Translations under genes and position numbers: made by a program | Shown here: in pieces, positions 1 to 8,651 of the stretch | Numbering within the stretch: position 1 is the first letter of the stretch | Layout of the letters: every line of letters begins with the position of its first letter | Assembly: GCF_049319665.1 (NCBI RefSeq) | Contig: NZ_JBMOUD010000006.1 | Span: forward strand, 186,001 to 250,000 | Origin: JBMOUD01 sp049319665 | GTDB lineage: Bacteria > Pseudomonadota > Gammaproteobacteria > Enterobacterales > Enterobacteriaceae | Direction: 5' to 3' | Length of the DNA: 64,000 bases | Notes under the pieces: generated by a model | The model's input: the letters and a program-made list of their open reading frames with translations, nothing else | The model's database searches: none | Told to the model about the DNA's origin: nothing

Positions 1-1041
1 GTGCAAGAAACGGAGTACCAGGACCCTGGTAGCCGAGGGCGACCGGCGATTGGACTAGTTTTGGATACACAGGCCTGGCACTATCTTTCTGCGCGCATTA
101 ATCAGGGCACGTTGACCTTAGGACTGCGTGATTTGAGCAGCAAGCTGGTCGTCGAGGATGTGTTACCTCTGCCCGTTGAAAGCAGCGAACCTTTCCTCAC
201 ACGTATTATTACGTCGATAGATCAATTTTTTATCCGTCACCAAAAGAAACTAGAGCGCCTGACTGCTATTGCTATCACCTTGCCTGGAATGATAGATGCG
301 CGAGAAGGTATCATTCAACGCATGCCATTCTATGAGGCTGAAGGTGTGCCTCTTGGGCCCGCGCTTGAAGCGCATACCGGGTTATCTGTTTTTGTACAGC
401 ATGATATCGCCGCCTGGACAATGGCTGAAGCGCTATACGGCGCTTCACGAGGATTTAATAATGTTATCCAGGTCGTCATTGACCACAATGTTGGCGCCGG
501 GGTAATTACCGGTGGCCGAGTATTGCATAGCGGCAGCAGCAGTGTCGTTGAAATGGGCCATACTCAGGTTGATCCTTATGGTAAGCGCTGTTATTGCGGT
601 AATCATGGCTGTTTAGAAACGGTAGCCAGCATCGATAGTATCTTAGAGCTAGTACGTCATCGCCTGAGCTTGACGCCACATTCACAGCTTAATCATCAGC
701 CGCTAACGGTTGAGTCATTATGTGAGGCGGCAAATCAGGGCGATATTATGGCTCGTGATGTGATTGCGAATGTTGGACACAGCGTCGGGCGTATATTGGC
801 AGTTATGGTTAATATATTTAACCCGCAAAAAATATTAATCGGTTCACCACTCAATGCGGCAAAAGATATCCTTCATCCGGCTATTATCTCCTGCATCCAA
901 CAACAATCACTGCCAGCATACAGTGACAATATGCGTTTAGAATCAACGCAATTTTATAACATCGGCACAATGCCTGGCGCGGCTTTAGTAAAGGATGCAC
1001 TCCATAATGGTTCTCTGTTAGTCAAATTATTACAGGGGTAA
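1..1041 (+). CDS. mlc: Mlc (DgsA), ROK-family glucose-responsive repressor, 5'-truncated
   Basis: C-terminal 346 residues of Mlc, the ROK repressor of ptsG, manXYZ and the PTS genes, which unphosphorylated EIICB-Glc titrates to the membrane. The window starts inside the gene. The family is about 406 aa, so roughly 60 residues holding most of the N-terminal winged helix-turn-helix are off the left edge; the GTG at base 1 is not a real start. The ROK zinc site CYCGNHGCLE is visible near residues 198-207, preceded by VEMGHTQVDPYGKRC. The downstream neighbour is bioD2, as in E. coli (mlc-ynfK), which supports orthology. Truncation is by the window, not decay. Confidence 0.93.
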   Translation: MQETEYQDPGSRGRPAIGLVLDTQAWHYLSARINQGTLTLGLRDLSSKLVVEDVLPLPVESSEPFLTRIITSIDQFFIRHQKKLERLTAIAITLPGMIDAREGIIQRMPFYEAEGVPLGPALEAHTGLSVFVQHDIAAWTMAEALYGASRGFNNVIQVVIDHNVGAGVITGGRVLHSGSSSVVEMGHTQVDPYGKRCYCGNHGCLETVASIDSILELVRHRLSLTPHSQLNHQPLTVESLCEAANQGDIMARDVIANVGHSVGRILAVMVNIFNPQKILIGSPLNAAKDILHPAIISCIQQQSLPAYSDNMRLESTQFYNIGTMPGAALVKDALHNGSLLVKLLQG

Positions 1042-1324
1042 TTCTTCGATATTTATCCTTCATTAGTTCTATTTTATTTATTGGTCAAAGATTTAAAAGT
1101 CATTGATCAATAATTATCATATAAAACAACCCTCCATAACATTACCTCGCAAAATATTGCTGTTCACACAAACATTGCGCTAACGCAAATTGTAATCATT
1201 AATGATGCCCTAGACTTAGGCCAATTAATCCGTGTGTCTTCGTTAAGATTTATGCGAACGCTCTTTGTTAAATCGTTCGTCTTTACTAATAGTAAGGTGA
1301 GCGTAGGAAAGGAGTATCAACATT

Positions 1325-2005
1325 ATGATTACGCGATTTTTTGTCACAGGGACGGGATCTCGGGTTGGGAAAACCATTGTGAGTCGGGCCTTGCTGCAGG
1401 CCGCAGCTGGTAAAGGTAAAACGGCTATTGGCTATAAACCTATTGCTACAGGATGTGGAGCCTTGGCCGAAGGCGATAAAAGTAAAGATGCGGTAATTTT
1501 GCAAAATTCATCATCTATTTCTTATCCTCTACGTTCCATTACTCCTTTTGCTCTCATCAGTGAGGATATTTATGCGAACGAGACGCCTGAGAATATTTTT
1601 GATGTAATGACCGAGGGTTTAAACTTCATGGGCCAGGAGGCCGATGTTGTGATGATTGAAGGTGGCGATGGTTGGCGAACACTAATAACGCCTCAATGCT
1701 ATTATTCTGATTGGGTAAAGCAGTTAAATATCCCGGTTATTTTGGTCGTAGGCATCCAGGAAGGCTGCGTCAGTCACGCATTATTAACGGCACAGGCTAT
1801 TTTTGCAGATAAATTACCCTTTGCCGGATGGGTCGCCAATCGTATTAATCCAGGTTTGGCAAACTACTCAAAAACTATTTCTATATTACGTGCGAATCTC
1901 AATGCACCTTTATTAGGAGAAATTCCTTATTTATCTCGGGCTGAAACTCGAGATATGACCAAGTTTATTGATTTATCTACGCTAGAAGAGCGTGTTTACG
2001 TTTGA
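1325..2005 (+). CDS. bioD2: Dethiobiotin synthetase paralogue BioD2 (YnfK)
   Basis: A 226-aa BioD-family P-loop protein. The family makes dethiobiotin from 7,8-diaminopelargonate, CO2 and ATP in the cytoplasm. Its mlc-adjacent position and the segments VGIQEGCVSHALLTAQAI and GWVANRINPGLA identify it as the YnfK/BioD2 paralogue rather than the bio-operon BioD. The P-loop reads GTGSRVGKT instead of the usual GTDTxVGKT, and the second nucleotide loop reads EGGDGW instead of EGTGGW or EGAGG, so biotin-pathway activity is uncertain. The GGAG at 1311-1314 lies about 10 nt from the ATG. A convergent terminator with ynfD follows. Confidence 0.9.
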   Translation: MITRFFVTGTGSRVGKTIVSRALLQAAAGKGKTAIGYKPIATGCGALAEGDKSKDAVILQNSSSISYPLRSITPFALISEDIYANETPENIFDVMTEGLNFMGQEADVVMIEGGDGWRTLITPQCYYSDWVKQLNIPVILVVGIQEGCVSHALLTAQAIFADKLPFAGWVANRINPGLANYSKTISILRANLNAPLLGEIPYLSRAETRDMTKFIDLSTLEERVYV

Positions 2006-2082
2006 CGCATTAAAGAGCCATGCCCCGAAGGCCATTCTATAAAAAGACAATCAGCATGGGAAAAGAGGTGGGGTATAAACGA

Positions 2083-2106
2083 AATGGCGGCCCGTTGGCC
2101 GCCATT
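2083..2106. terminator. Intergenic terminator hairpin between bioD2 and ynfD
   Basis: Perfect 10-bp inverted repeat AATGGCGGCC / GGCCGCCATT around a CGTT loop, between convergent bioD2 (+) and ynfD (-). On the minus strand it is followed by a weak T-rich stretch, so it mainly serves ynfD and may act in both directions. Confidence 0.65.
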
Positions 2107-2119
2107 AATACAAGCGATG

Positions 2120-2413
2120 TTACTGGGCAGGCGCATCCTGGCTGGTGCCAGTTTTCGGACTAACAGCGTCGCTATTATCCCCAGTTTTGCTGTAAACAAT
2201 CTTCTGTGTATCATTTTGGCAGTGGCCCACAACTTGCCCACCTGCTTTATCGGCCTGGTCATTGGCAACGATTTCTAACGTGAATCCAGACTCTGGCAAC
2301 CCATTGGCGACAATTTTTTTGGTGATATCAGCTTTAACACTCTCACACGATGCTTGGGCAGCGATAGGTGCGAGGATTGAGACAACTAAACCAGCTAACA
2401 GAATCTTTTTCAT
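2120..2413 (-). CDS. ynfD: YnfD-like exported DUF1161 protein
   Basis: A 97-aa small exported protein with a signal peptide (MKKILLAGLVVSILAPIAAQA, cleavage after AQA at about residue 21). The mature part starts SCESVKADI and contains the DUF1161 core FTLEIVANDQADKAG and QVVGHCQNDTQKIVYS, with two Cys that could form a disulfide. Length and the DQAD, VVGHC and KI(V/L)Y motifs match E. coli YnfD. Function is unknown in the family; the periplasm is the expected location. An AAAGGA ribosome site precedes the ATG. It lies downstream of ynfB on the same strand with a 72-nt gap, so they are probably co-transcribed. Confidence 0.88.
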   Translation of the reverse strand: MKKILLAGLVVSILAPIAAQASCESVKADITKKIVANGLPESGFTLEIVANDQADKAGGQVVGHCQNDTQKIVYSKTGDNSDAVSPKTGTSQDAPAQ

Positions 2414-2485
2414 AGTTAATTCCTTTAAAAGAATACGGATTCAAAAATTGACGTTCCAGAGTGCTAAAACATGCGCTCGGAACCG

Positions 2486-2914
2486 TTACTGAACCATCAA
2501 TTCACGACCGGTTCGGCGGTCTAAGCAGCGTTGTGTATTTGGTTCCCAATACGCGCCAACATTACTACTCGCGTTGCAGCTATCACGAGTCTCTTTAGCA
2601 TTGTATTGTTTGTCAGAGTCTTTTTCATCACGTGCGTACTGCTTATCGGCATGAGCAGAATCGCGAACAAACTCTTTTTCGGCACGTTGATTTTGCAGTT
2701 TGCGCAAATTACGAGTGGCATCCCACTGTTCTTTGTTCTCACGAGCTTCTTCTCTGCTTAACGCGTTATCCCCACCTGCACCGCTAAAGACACAACTGCC
2801 ATTAGCGCAATTTACGTTCGCAGCATGGGCAGATATCTGCCAGCTAGCAGCAAAAACCAACAATGTGATTGGCAGCATGCGGCGTAACAGGCCAGAGGTA
2901 AACGTTGTATTCAT
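2486..2914 (-). CDS. ynfB: YnfB-like exported DUF1283 (UPF0482) protein
   Basis: A 142-aa exported protein with a signal peptide ending near AAN (about residue 32) and a charged mature domain. The C-terminal block NVGAYWEPNTQRCLDRRTGR (about residues 118-137) and the block KEQWDATRNLRKLQNQR are the DUF1283 signature seen in E. coli YnfB. It is about 30 residues longer than YnfB because of an Asp/Lys/Gln-rich segment (about residues 80-110) with imperfect repeats of DKQYxxDEKDSDKQY. Function is unknown. The ynfB-ynfD pairing is conserved with E. coli. Confidence 0.87.
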   Translation of the reverse strand: MNTTFTSGLLRRMLPITLLVFAASWQISAHAANVNCANGSCVFSGAGGDNALSREEARENKEQWDATRNLRKLQNQRAEKEFVRDSAHADKQYARDEKDSDKQYNAKETRDSCNASSNVGAYWEPNTQRCLDRRTGRELMVQ

Positions 2915-3124
2915 TAACTAATCCTTTTAAATTCACAATTCGCTAAAACGAATGCGCTAATTATAACACCCTAGCTAAATACGTCACCTATCAGATAAAG
3001 TCCATCCTGTTTATGCCAAACTGCTTAGGTCTGAAGATTACGCAGGCTAAACAAGATCGCTAACGACTCTGTTGTTTGCAGTATGATTGAATAGCTTATC
3101 TGAACTCACGGATTCACTGTCACT

Positions 3125-3451
3125 ATGATAAAAACAACCTTACTTTTTTTCGTTACCGCACTTGCTGAAATTATTGGATGTTTTCTACCTTATATGTGGT
3201 TGCGTAAAGGAGGGAGCATATTATTGCTTTTCCCTGCAACGCTCAGCTTAGCGCTATTCGCCTGGCTTTTGACGCTGCACCCAGCTGCCAGTGGCCGAGT
3301 CTATGCGTCTTACGGCGGTATTTATGTGGTCACATCGTTAATTTGGCTAAGATATGTCGATGGCGTCAAACTGGCAACGACCGATTGGCTGGGCGCTTGT
3401 GTCGCGTTGGCGGGGATGTTGATTATTATTTCGGGCTGGAAATCCTATTAA
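3125..3451 (+). CDS. ynfA: YnfA-family small inner-membrane protein
   Basis: A 108-aa, four-TM protein of the YnfA (UPF0060) family, related to small multidrug resistance transporters. The N-terminus TLLFFVTALAEIIGCFLPY carries the family Glu in TM1. Later motifs GRVYASYGGIYVVTSLIWL and DGVKLATTDWLGACVALAGM are diagnostic. Length matches the family. Homologues are inner-membrane and have been linked to cationic drug efflux. It stands alone between the ynfBD pair and ydfG and has no strong ribosome site. Confidence 0.92.
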   Translation: MIKTTLLFFVTALAEIIGCFLPYMWLRKGGSILLLFPATLSLALFAWLLTLHPAASGRVYASYGGIYVVTSLIWLRYVDGVKLATTDWLGACVALAGMLIIISGWKSY

Positions 3452-3470
3452 AGCGAATGAGCCTTTAGAA

Positions 3471-3503
3471 AGCGAAAAGGGCGTCGCAATAAAACGGACG
3501 CCC
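3471..3503 (-). terminator. Terminator of ydfG
   Basis: Read on the minus strand, GGGCGTC (3503-3497) pairs with GACGCCC (3485-3479) and is followed by TTTTCGCTTTC. It lies about 35 nt past the ydfG stop. Confidence 0.7.
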
Positions 3504-3536
3504 ATGATTATCATCGCTATGGCTTAAATAGCTAAC

Positions 3537-4289
3537 TTACCAAACTTCGCGGCTGACTCGCAGACCAGCAAGCGACTGACTAACCGGCATCATTTCAATG
3601 CTATTGATATTTACGTGAGCAGGCAGGGTTGATACCCAGAACACGGATTCAGCAACATCTGCTGCGGTTAATGGATTGGTATTGTCGTAAACCTGGTTAA
3701 CTTTTTCTTCGTCGCCTTTAAAACGCACGCTTGAGAATTCGGTTCCACCGCACAGGCCTGGCTCAATGTTAGTCACTCGTACTCTGGTACCAAACAGGTC
3801 AGTACGCAAATTCAGGCTAAATTGGCGTACAAAGGCTTTGGTTGCACCGTAAACATTACCGCCGGCATATGGCCAGTTACCCGCTGTGGAACCAATGTTG
3901 ATGACGTGACCAAGGTTGCGCTCGACCATGCCAGGCAGCACAGCGCGTGTCACGAGAACTAACCCTTTGGTATTGGTATCAATCATGGTTTCCCAATCTT
4001 CAACGTTGGCTTTGTCCGCACCTTCCAGACCCAGCGCTAAACCGGCATTGTTTACCAAAACATCAATTTTTTGTAGTTCAGCAGGTAGCGATGCGATAGC
4101 CGCATCAATAGACGCGCGATCGGTAACATCTAATTGTGCAATATGCAGCGCGTCACCCAGCTCAGCCTTCAACGCTTCAAGACGCTCCTTGCGACGACCC
4201 GTAGCAATAACCTGGTGCCCGGCTTGAACAAATTTACGTGCAATCTCTGCGCCAAATCCCGCCGTCGCGCCGGTAACAAAAATAATCAT
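3537..4289 (-). CDS. ydfG: NADP-dependent 3-hydroxy acid / L-allo-threonine dehydrogenase YdfG
   Basis: A 250-aa classical short-chain dehydrogenase closely resembling E. coli YdfG, a cytoplasmic enzyme that oxidises L-serine, L-allo-threonine and 3-hydroxy acids with NADP+ and reduces malonic semialdehyde. Visible features are the cofactor motif TGATAGFG (residues 6-13), Arg-rich TGRRKERL for NADP preference, NNAG, and catalytic Ser/Tyr/Lys in NIGSTAG and VYGATKAF. The stretch EDWETMIDTNTKGLV is nearly identical to YdfG. Convergent with ynfA and alone on its strand. It has its own terminator. Confidence 0.93.
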   Translation of the reverse strand: MIIFVTGATAGFGAEIARKFVQAGHQVIATGRRKERLEALKAELGDALHIAQLDVTDRASIDAAIASLPAELQKIDVLVNNAGLALGLEGADKANVEDWETMIDTNTKGLVLVTRAVLPGMVERNLGHVINIGSTAGNWPYAGGNVYGATKAFVRQFSLNLRTDLFGTRVRVTNIEPGLCGGTEFSSVRFKGDEEKVNQVYDNTNPLTAADVAESVFWVSTLPAHVNINSIEMMPVSQSLAGLRVSREVW

Positions 4290-4407
4290 TCCGCATACCC
4301 TTAAAGTTGATGTCTATCACACTAATTAATGGTTTGTATTATTAACACATTGGCAATGCCATCGGCTAGTCGAGTTGGTTCTAAAGATAGACCGGCGCTA
4401 GCCTGGC

Positions 4408-5901
4408 TTAGTTCTTATCTTTTGTTGGTTGCGGTGACGAAGAAACCACCCCTGATTTTTTATGCCGAATTTCATCACCATCCGTCGCGCTGAGCGTCAA
4501 GCTATCGATAATGGCCAGCAAGGCGAGTATTCCAACCAGCAAAAACGCCACATGAAAACTCGGTAAAACCGCCCCTTGTTCGGTGGGATAGAAATAATCA
4601 GCAAAACGCAGCGCTAAAGCACCAAAGGCAATACCAATACCCGCCGAAAATTGTTGTGCGGTATTAAATAGGGTATTGGCGCCAATCATTTTCTCCGCCG
4701 GGATCTGGGAAAAGGCCAGAGTATTGAGCGCGGTAAATTGCATTGAGCGCGTCATTCCGCTAACAAACAGCAGTAGCAAAGTCAGTGCCGTAGGCACTTG
4801 CGGGGTTAGTAATGCGCAGGCAAAAATCGTCAAAGCGTTAAGTAAGCCGTTAATCACCAATACTGTACGGAACGGAAATCTGTGCAGAATGGCTGAGGTA
4901 AAAGGCTTCATTACCAGATTCCCGGCAAATACCGCCAGTACCAGCAGACCGGCATTGAAAGCACTCATGTCGTAACCGAGTTGGAATAACAGCGGCAACA
5001 TAAACGGCAGGGCATTGATGGCAATGCGAAACAAAGAGCCGCCGAATACAGTGACGGCGTAACTTTTTATTTTCAACGCCACCAAGGGGAGTAAAGGATG
5101 GGGGCTACGCAATGAATGTCGCACGGCTAAAACACCGAGTAGCACACTAGCCGCCAGAATGACGCCAGGTAACCAGCCGGCCTGATGATTTTGACTGAAC
5201 ATATCTAAGCCGAACATTAATCCAAGGCAGGCGCTGCCAGTTAAAATAAAGCCGGTAAAATCGAAAGGGATCCCTTTTTCTCCCTGCTGTTGAGGAATTA
5301 AACGCAGACTAAAGAACAAAGCGAAAATGCCCAGCGGAACATTTAAAAAGAATATCCAGTGCCAAGAGGCATAAGTAGTAATAAATCCGCCAATCGGCGG
5401 GCCTAATACTGGTGCAACTAAGCCGGGCCAGGTAATGGTGGCAACAGCACGAATCAAGTCTGCCTTCGAAATACTGCGTAATACAACTAAACGACCTACC
5501 GGCACCATCAATGAACCGGCAAAGCCTTGTAGCATTCGTGCTGCGGTAAAGCTCGTTAGGCTGGTACTGAATGCACAGAGTATTGAGGCTAAAGTAAAGA
5601 GGACAATCGCAGAGGAAAATACATATCGAGCACCGAAACGATTGGCTATCCAACCGCTGGCGGGGATGAATACGGTTAGTGTAAGAATATAAGCGGAAAT
5701 ACCAATATTCATATCAACGGCAAGCACGTTGAATGAGCGCGCCATCTGCGGCAATGCGGTAACAATCGCCGTTGCATCAAGGTTTTCCATAAAGAAAGCA
5801 CCGGCAACTAAGAGAGGCAAAGCAGAACCGGCAGGAAATAAGCGCACTTTCATAACATCATCAACCCACATGATTTGAGCAATGTGCTGAGCATATCTCA
5901 T
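4408..5901 (-). CDS. DHA2-family MFS multidrug exporter (MdtD-like)
   Basis: A 497-aa, 14-TM major facilitator of the drug:H+ antiporter-2 type. Motifs seen are ALPQMARSF after TM1, GWIANRFGARYVF (motif A, loop 2-3), RMLQGFAGSLMVPVGRL (motif B) and APVLGPPIGGFITTYASWHWIFFLNVP (motif C, proton-antiport signature). The MVPVGRL and ASWHWIF segments resemble E. coli MdtD. The true start is unclear: ATGs exist at 5901, 5871 and 5853, none with a good ribosome site, and the last gives the family-typical short N-terminus. The C-terminal tail is charged. Substrate unknown. Upstream of ydfG in the same direction, 118 nt apart. Confidence 0.85.
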   Translation of the reverse strand: MRYAQHIAQIMWVDDVMKVRLFPAGSALPLLVAGAFFMENLDATAIVTALPQMARSFNVLAVDMNIGISAYILTLTVFIPASGWIANRFGARYVFSSAIVLFTLASILCAFSTSLTSFTAARMLQGFAGSLMVPVGRLVVLRSISKADLIRAVATITWPGLVAPVLGPPIGGFITTYASWHWIFFLNVPLGIFALFFSLRLIPQQQGEKGIPFDFTGFILTGSACLGLMFGLDMFSQNHQAGWLPGVILAASVLLGVLAVRHSLRSPHPLLPLVALKIKSYAVTVFGGSLFRIAINALPFMLPLLFQLGYDMSAFNAGLLVLAVFAGNLVMKPFTSAILHRFPFRTVLVINGLLNALTIFACALLTPQVPTALTLLLLFVSGMTRSMQFTALNTLAFSQIPAEKMIGANTLFNTAQQFSAGIGIAFGALALRFADYFYPTEQGAVLPSFHVAFLLVGILALLAIIDSLTLSATDGDEIRHKKSGVVSSSPQPTKDKN

Positions 5902-5998
5902 AGCGTGATGTTTGCGTTGAAAATAATCATCGACTTGCTTGATTTTCTTTACATATTTTTGAAGAGAGACCCTCTGCGGCCTCTCTGCGGTCCACGAT

Positions 5999-6376
5999 TT
6001 ACAGATTAACCGTCACACCGAACTGTTTTTGCTGCAGCGAAAGCGGAGGCGCTTTTCGCCACTTGCCTAGTAGCACATTGTAATGCTGCTGTTGCTGTTG
6101 GTACTGACATCCTTCGCTAGGTTGGAAAGGGGTTAACCAATAACATTTTTTAGCTTCTACATTCTCTAAGCGGGGATTCGGTTGATAATCATAAGGCGTG
6201 ATAGGGTGATGAGTCTGCATTTTATAAGCGACCTGAGACACGATCTTTTTTTGCTGCTGCTCCTGTGGGTCAGGGTGTGAGTTGGCAGACGCTATGGATA
6301 TGTTTGCAGCACATAGGGTGATTATTGTTGTAAAAAGTAAATGGTTGAGAGGCATTAAATAGGCTGACTTTTCCAT
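5999..6376 (-). CDS. Hypothetical exported Gln-rich protein
   Basis: A 125-aa protein I do not recognise. It has a signal peptide-like N-terminus (hydrophobic core about residues 10-28, likely cleavage near ASA-NS at about 32) and a mature Gln- and Pro-rich chain with QEQQQKK and CQYQQQQQHYN. Two Cys in the mature part (KKCYW and EGCQY) could form a disulfide, so a small periplasmic protein is likely. The start has a good AAAGGA site 6 nt upstream of ATG 6376. An imperfect hairpin at 5964-5985, just past the stop, may end the transcript. Confidence 0.6.
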   Translation of the reverse strand: MEKSAYLMPLNHLLFTTIITLCAANISIASANSHPDPQEQQQKKIVSQVAYKMQTHHPITPYDYQPNPRLENVEAKKCYWLTPFQPSEGCQYQQQQQHYNVLLGKWRKAPPLSLQQKQFGVTVNL

Positions 6377-6587
6377 GTTATTTTCCTTTCTTAGTTATTC
6401 CACTGCTGAAAAACGAAAGTGGGAACTGTTTTCAAGCCTTTAGTAATAAAATAAGACATGGAAAGTCTAATAGTCAGAGGGGAAAGAAATGTCACATAAC
6501 ATGCTGGTATTGCAGTATTTGGGCACGGAATATCAAAGCAATAGCCCAAAGCGCTACATACCATTAATTTACTGTGATTGACCGTGC

Positions 6588-7550
6588 TCAAAGACGACGG
6601 TTATTTTTCCGATATTGCGCGGGAGTGACGTTTAACTGACGAATAAAAGCACGGCGCAATATATCGACGCTAGAAAAACCACATTGTGCCGCAATTTGCT
6701 TCGGCGCAAGTTCAGTCGACTCTAATAAATGACGTGCGTGGCTAATGCGCTGCTGATCGAGCCATTGTGCTGGGGTCAGTTGCAGCTCTTGCATAAAAAG
6801 TCGGCTAAGATGACGAGCACTCAAGCCAATATGTTGGGCTAAAGATTGCATATTATGCGGTTGATCTAGCGTTGCAATGGTCCACCGCTGAAGTTCTTGT
6901 AACGCTGAACGACCAGAAAGATTAGCGTTACCGTGGCGACTAAATTGCAACTGCCCTCCGGGACGTTTAAAAAACATCACCAACTGAGCCGCCACTGCAA
7001 GCGCGACATCGCGGCCCACATCTTCCTCGACCATCATTAATGCTAAATCCAGACCAGAGGTCACTCCTGCGGCGGTTCTCAGCGGCCCATCGGCAATACA
7101 TATCGCGTCAGCCTCAACCTGCACCTGCGGATACTCTTCGGCTAATCGCCCAGCGACGGCCCAATGCGTAGTCACGCGTCGCCCGTTGAGTAATCCCGCT
7201 TCTGCCAGCAATAACGCGCCACTGCATACCGAACCATAACGCCGACTGCGCTGTGCCTGTTTCACTAAGGCATTTGTTAACCCGCTATGACAGCGGTAGT
7301 CATCAATGTTTGGGGCACCGGCGACTAAAAAGCTATCAATTGGCGTCGTATCCCGATCGCTGATTGACATATCAGCCATGATCTTAATGCCAGAAGATGT
7401 GGTGATATTTGTGCTATCAAGGCCCATCACTCTTGGGCGATATAATATTCGCCCCAACTGATTATTTGCCTCGGCAAACACATCCAAAGGCCCGGAAACA
7501 TCGAGCATTTGCACGCCGGGTACGGCCAAAATCACCATCTCTTTGATCAT
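6588..7550 (-). CDS. GlxA-type regulator (DJ-1/PfpI domain fused to AraC HTH)
   Basis: A 320-aa transcription factor. Residues about 5-165 form a DJ-1/PfpI-like domain with the nucleophile-elbow Cys in YGSVCSGALLLAEAGLL. Residues about 220-315 form an AraC/XylS helix-turn-helix pair, with GLSARHLSRLFMQELQLTPAQW as helix pair 1 and PKQIAAQCGFSSVDILRRAF as pair 2. This arrangement is typical of GlxA family activators that sense small metabolites. It is transcribed divergently from the cyanamide-hydratase-like HD gene with about 128 nt between starts, so it probably controls that gene. Confidence 0.88.
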   Translation of the reverse strand: MIKEMVILAVPGVQMLDVSGPLDVFAEANNQLGRILYRPRVMGLDSTNITTSSGIKIMADMSISDRDTTPIDSFLVAGAPNIDDYRCHSGLTNALVKQAQRSRRYGSVCSGALLLAEAGLLNGRRVTTHWAVAGRLAEEYPQVQVEADAICIADGPLRTAAGVTSGLDLALMMVEEDVGRDVALAVAAQLVMFFKRPGGQLQFSRHGNANLSGRSALQELQRWTIATLDQPHNMQSLAQHIGLSARHLSRLFMQELQLTPAQWLDQQRISHARHLLESTELAPKQIAAQCGFSSVDILRRAFIRQLNVTPAQYRKNNRRL

Positions 7551-7678
7551 TTTCCTGATTCCATGTCTGACATACTCATTATGTCTTGATAGGTCGCATT
7601 GCGACGATTGTCGACATTTAGTTTGAACTTTATCGTATCTACATGCAATCCATTGTGGAAAGCGACAGGAGAAATGAC
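7551..7678. promoter_or_regulatory. Divergent promoter region of GlxA-type regulator and HD-domain gene
   Basis: The 128-nt space between divergent starts must carry both promoters and, by analogy with AraC-type pairs, the regulator's binding site. Clustered GTCGCATTGCGACGATTGTCGACA around 7590-7615 contains short inverted GTCGCA/TGCGAC-like half sites, a possible operator. Inference only. Confidence 0.4.
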
Positions 7679-8320
7679 ATGAAATTAAATATCAACGGCA
7701 TCTACATCCCCGATACGGCGATGGCGCGTGCAGCAACTGAATTAGTCAGAGACACTGAGTCTGATTTGTTATTTCACCATTCAAGCCGCGTTTACTACTG
7801 GGCGGCATTGGCAGGACAACAACGTAATATTCAGGCCGACCCAGAACTGCTCTACATCGGCTGTATGTTCCACGATATGGGCTTAACTCATGAACATTGC
7901 AGTTGTGATCATCGCTTTGAAGTCGACGGGGCGAATGTCGCCCGCGATTTTTTGCAGCAACACGGGGTTAACCAGCAGGATATCGATAAAGTATGGACGG
8001 CAATTGCGTTGCATACCACACCGGGTATCCCTGAATTTATGGACCCAGTTATTGCGCTGGTAACTGCTGGTGTTGAAATGGATGTTCTGGGTATCAACTA
8101 CGCAGGTTATGACTCCAGCATTAGAGAACAAGTGGTGGCTGAACATCCTCGGGGAGATAACTTCAAAGAAGAGATCATTCAGGCATTTTATGAGGGGATT
8201 AAGAATAAACCACAGACCACGTTCGGCAATGTAAAAGCCGATGTTATTGCCGATAAAGAGCCGGAATTTGTGAAAGGTAATTTCTGCTCGATTATTCGTG
8301 CATCGCGCTGGGCCCGCTAA
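7679..8320 (+). CDS. HD-domain hydrolase, cyanamide hydratase-like
   Basis: A 213-aa HD-superfamily metal enzyme. The N-terminus has the form seen in fungal cyanamide hydratases and Ddi2-like proteins: SDLLFHHSSRVYYW supplies the first His, then the HD pair in IGCMFHDMGLTHEH, and later IALHTTPGI supplies another His. Cyanamide hydratase converts cyanamide to urea; the real bacterial substrate is unknown. The start at 7679 is chosen because AGGAG at 7667-7671 lies 7 nt upstream; an in-frame ATG at 7643 has no such site. Divergent from the GlxA-type regulator. A short hairpin at 8335-8358 follows. Confidence 0.82.
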   Translation: MKLNINGIYIPDTAMARAATELVRDTESDLLFHHSSRVYYWAALAGQQRNIQADPELLYIGCMFHDMGLTHEHCSCDHRFEVDGANVARDFLQQHGVNQQDIDKVWTAIALHTTPGIPEFMDPVIALVTAGVEMDVLGINYAGYDSSIREQVVAEHPRGDNFKEEIIQAFYEGIKNKPQTTFGNVKADVIADKEPEFVKGNFCSIIRASRWAR

Positions 8321-8651
8321 GAGGATTGAACTGCTCTTATCCGTTTTTCAGGATAAGAATAACTGTAGATAAAATATAATACCCCGCTCAAACTGCCTCT
8401 GAAATGGATATTTGGAGGCGTTTTCCTGTGATGATTTACAGCGATAGCTCAGATTACCCGCCAAAATACATGCACGATTCTAATGTGCCATTATAATGAA
8501 TTCTGCCCATTGGGGCCGTCATCTATACGCGATGCATTATTCATTGAGTATGTGGCTTTTTTTTGAACACCATCTCGTTTCCTTAAAGTTTATTATCAGC
8601 CCTATATACTATAAAAATTGTGTTTTTATTCATTTCTATTAAGGACGTTGA
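8321..8651. other. Intergenic region with no recognised gene
   Basis: Contains a weak hairpin (TCTTATCC/GGATAAGA, 8335-8358) that may end the HD gene transcript. The right half is AT-rich and should hold the promoter of the GT39 gene. A 47-codon frame starting ATG 8497 has no ribosome site and looks spurious. Confidence 0.5.

Noticed and set aside
6391..6591. Minus-strand 66-codon frame overlapping the GlxA-type gene end
   Set aside because: Starts with TTG, has no ribosome site, unusual composition and no recognisable features.
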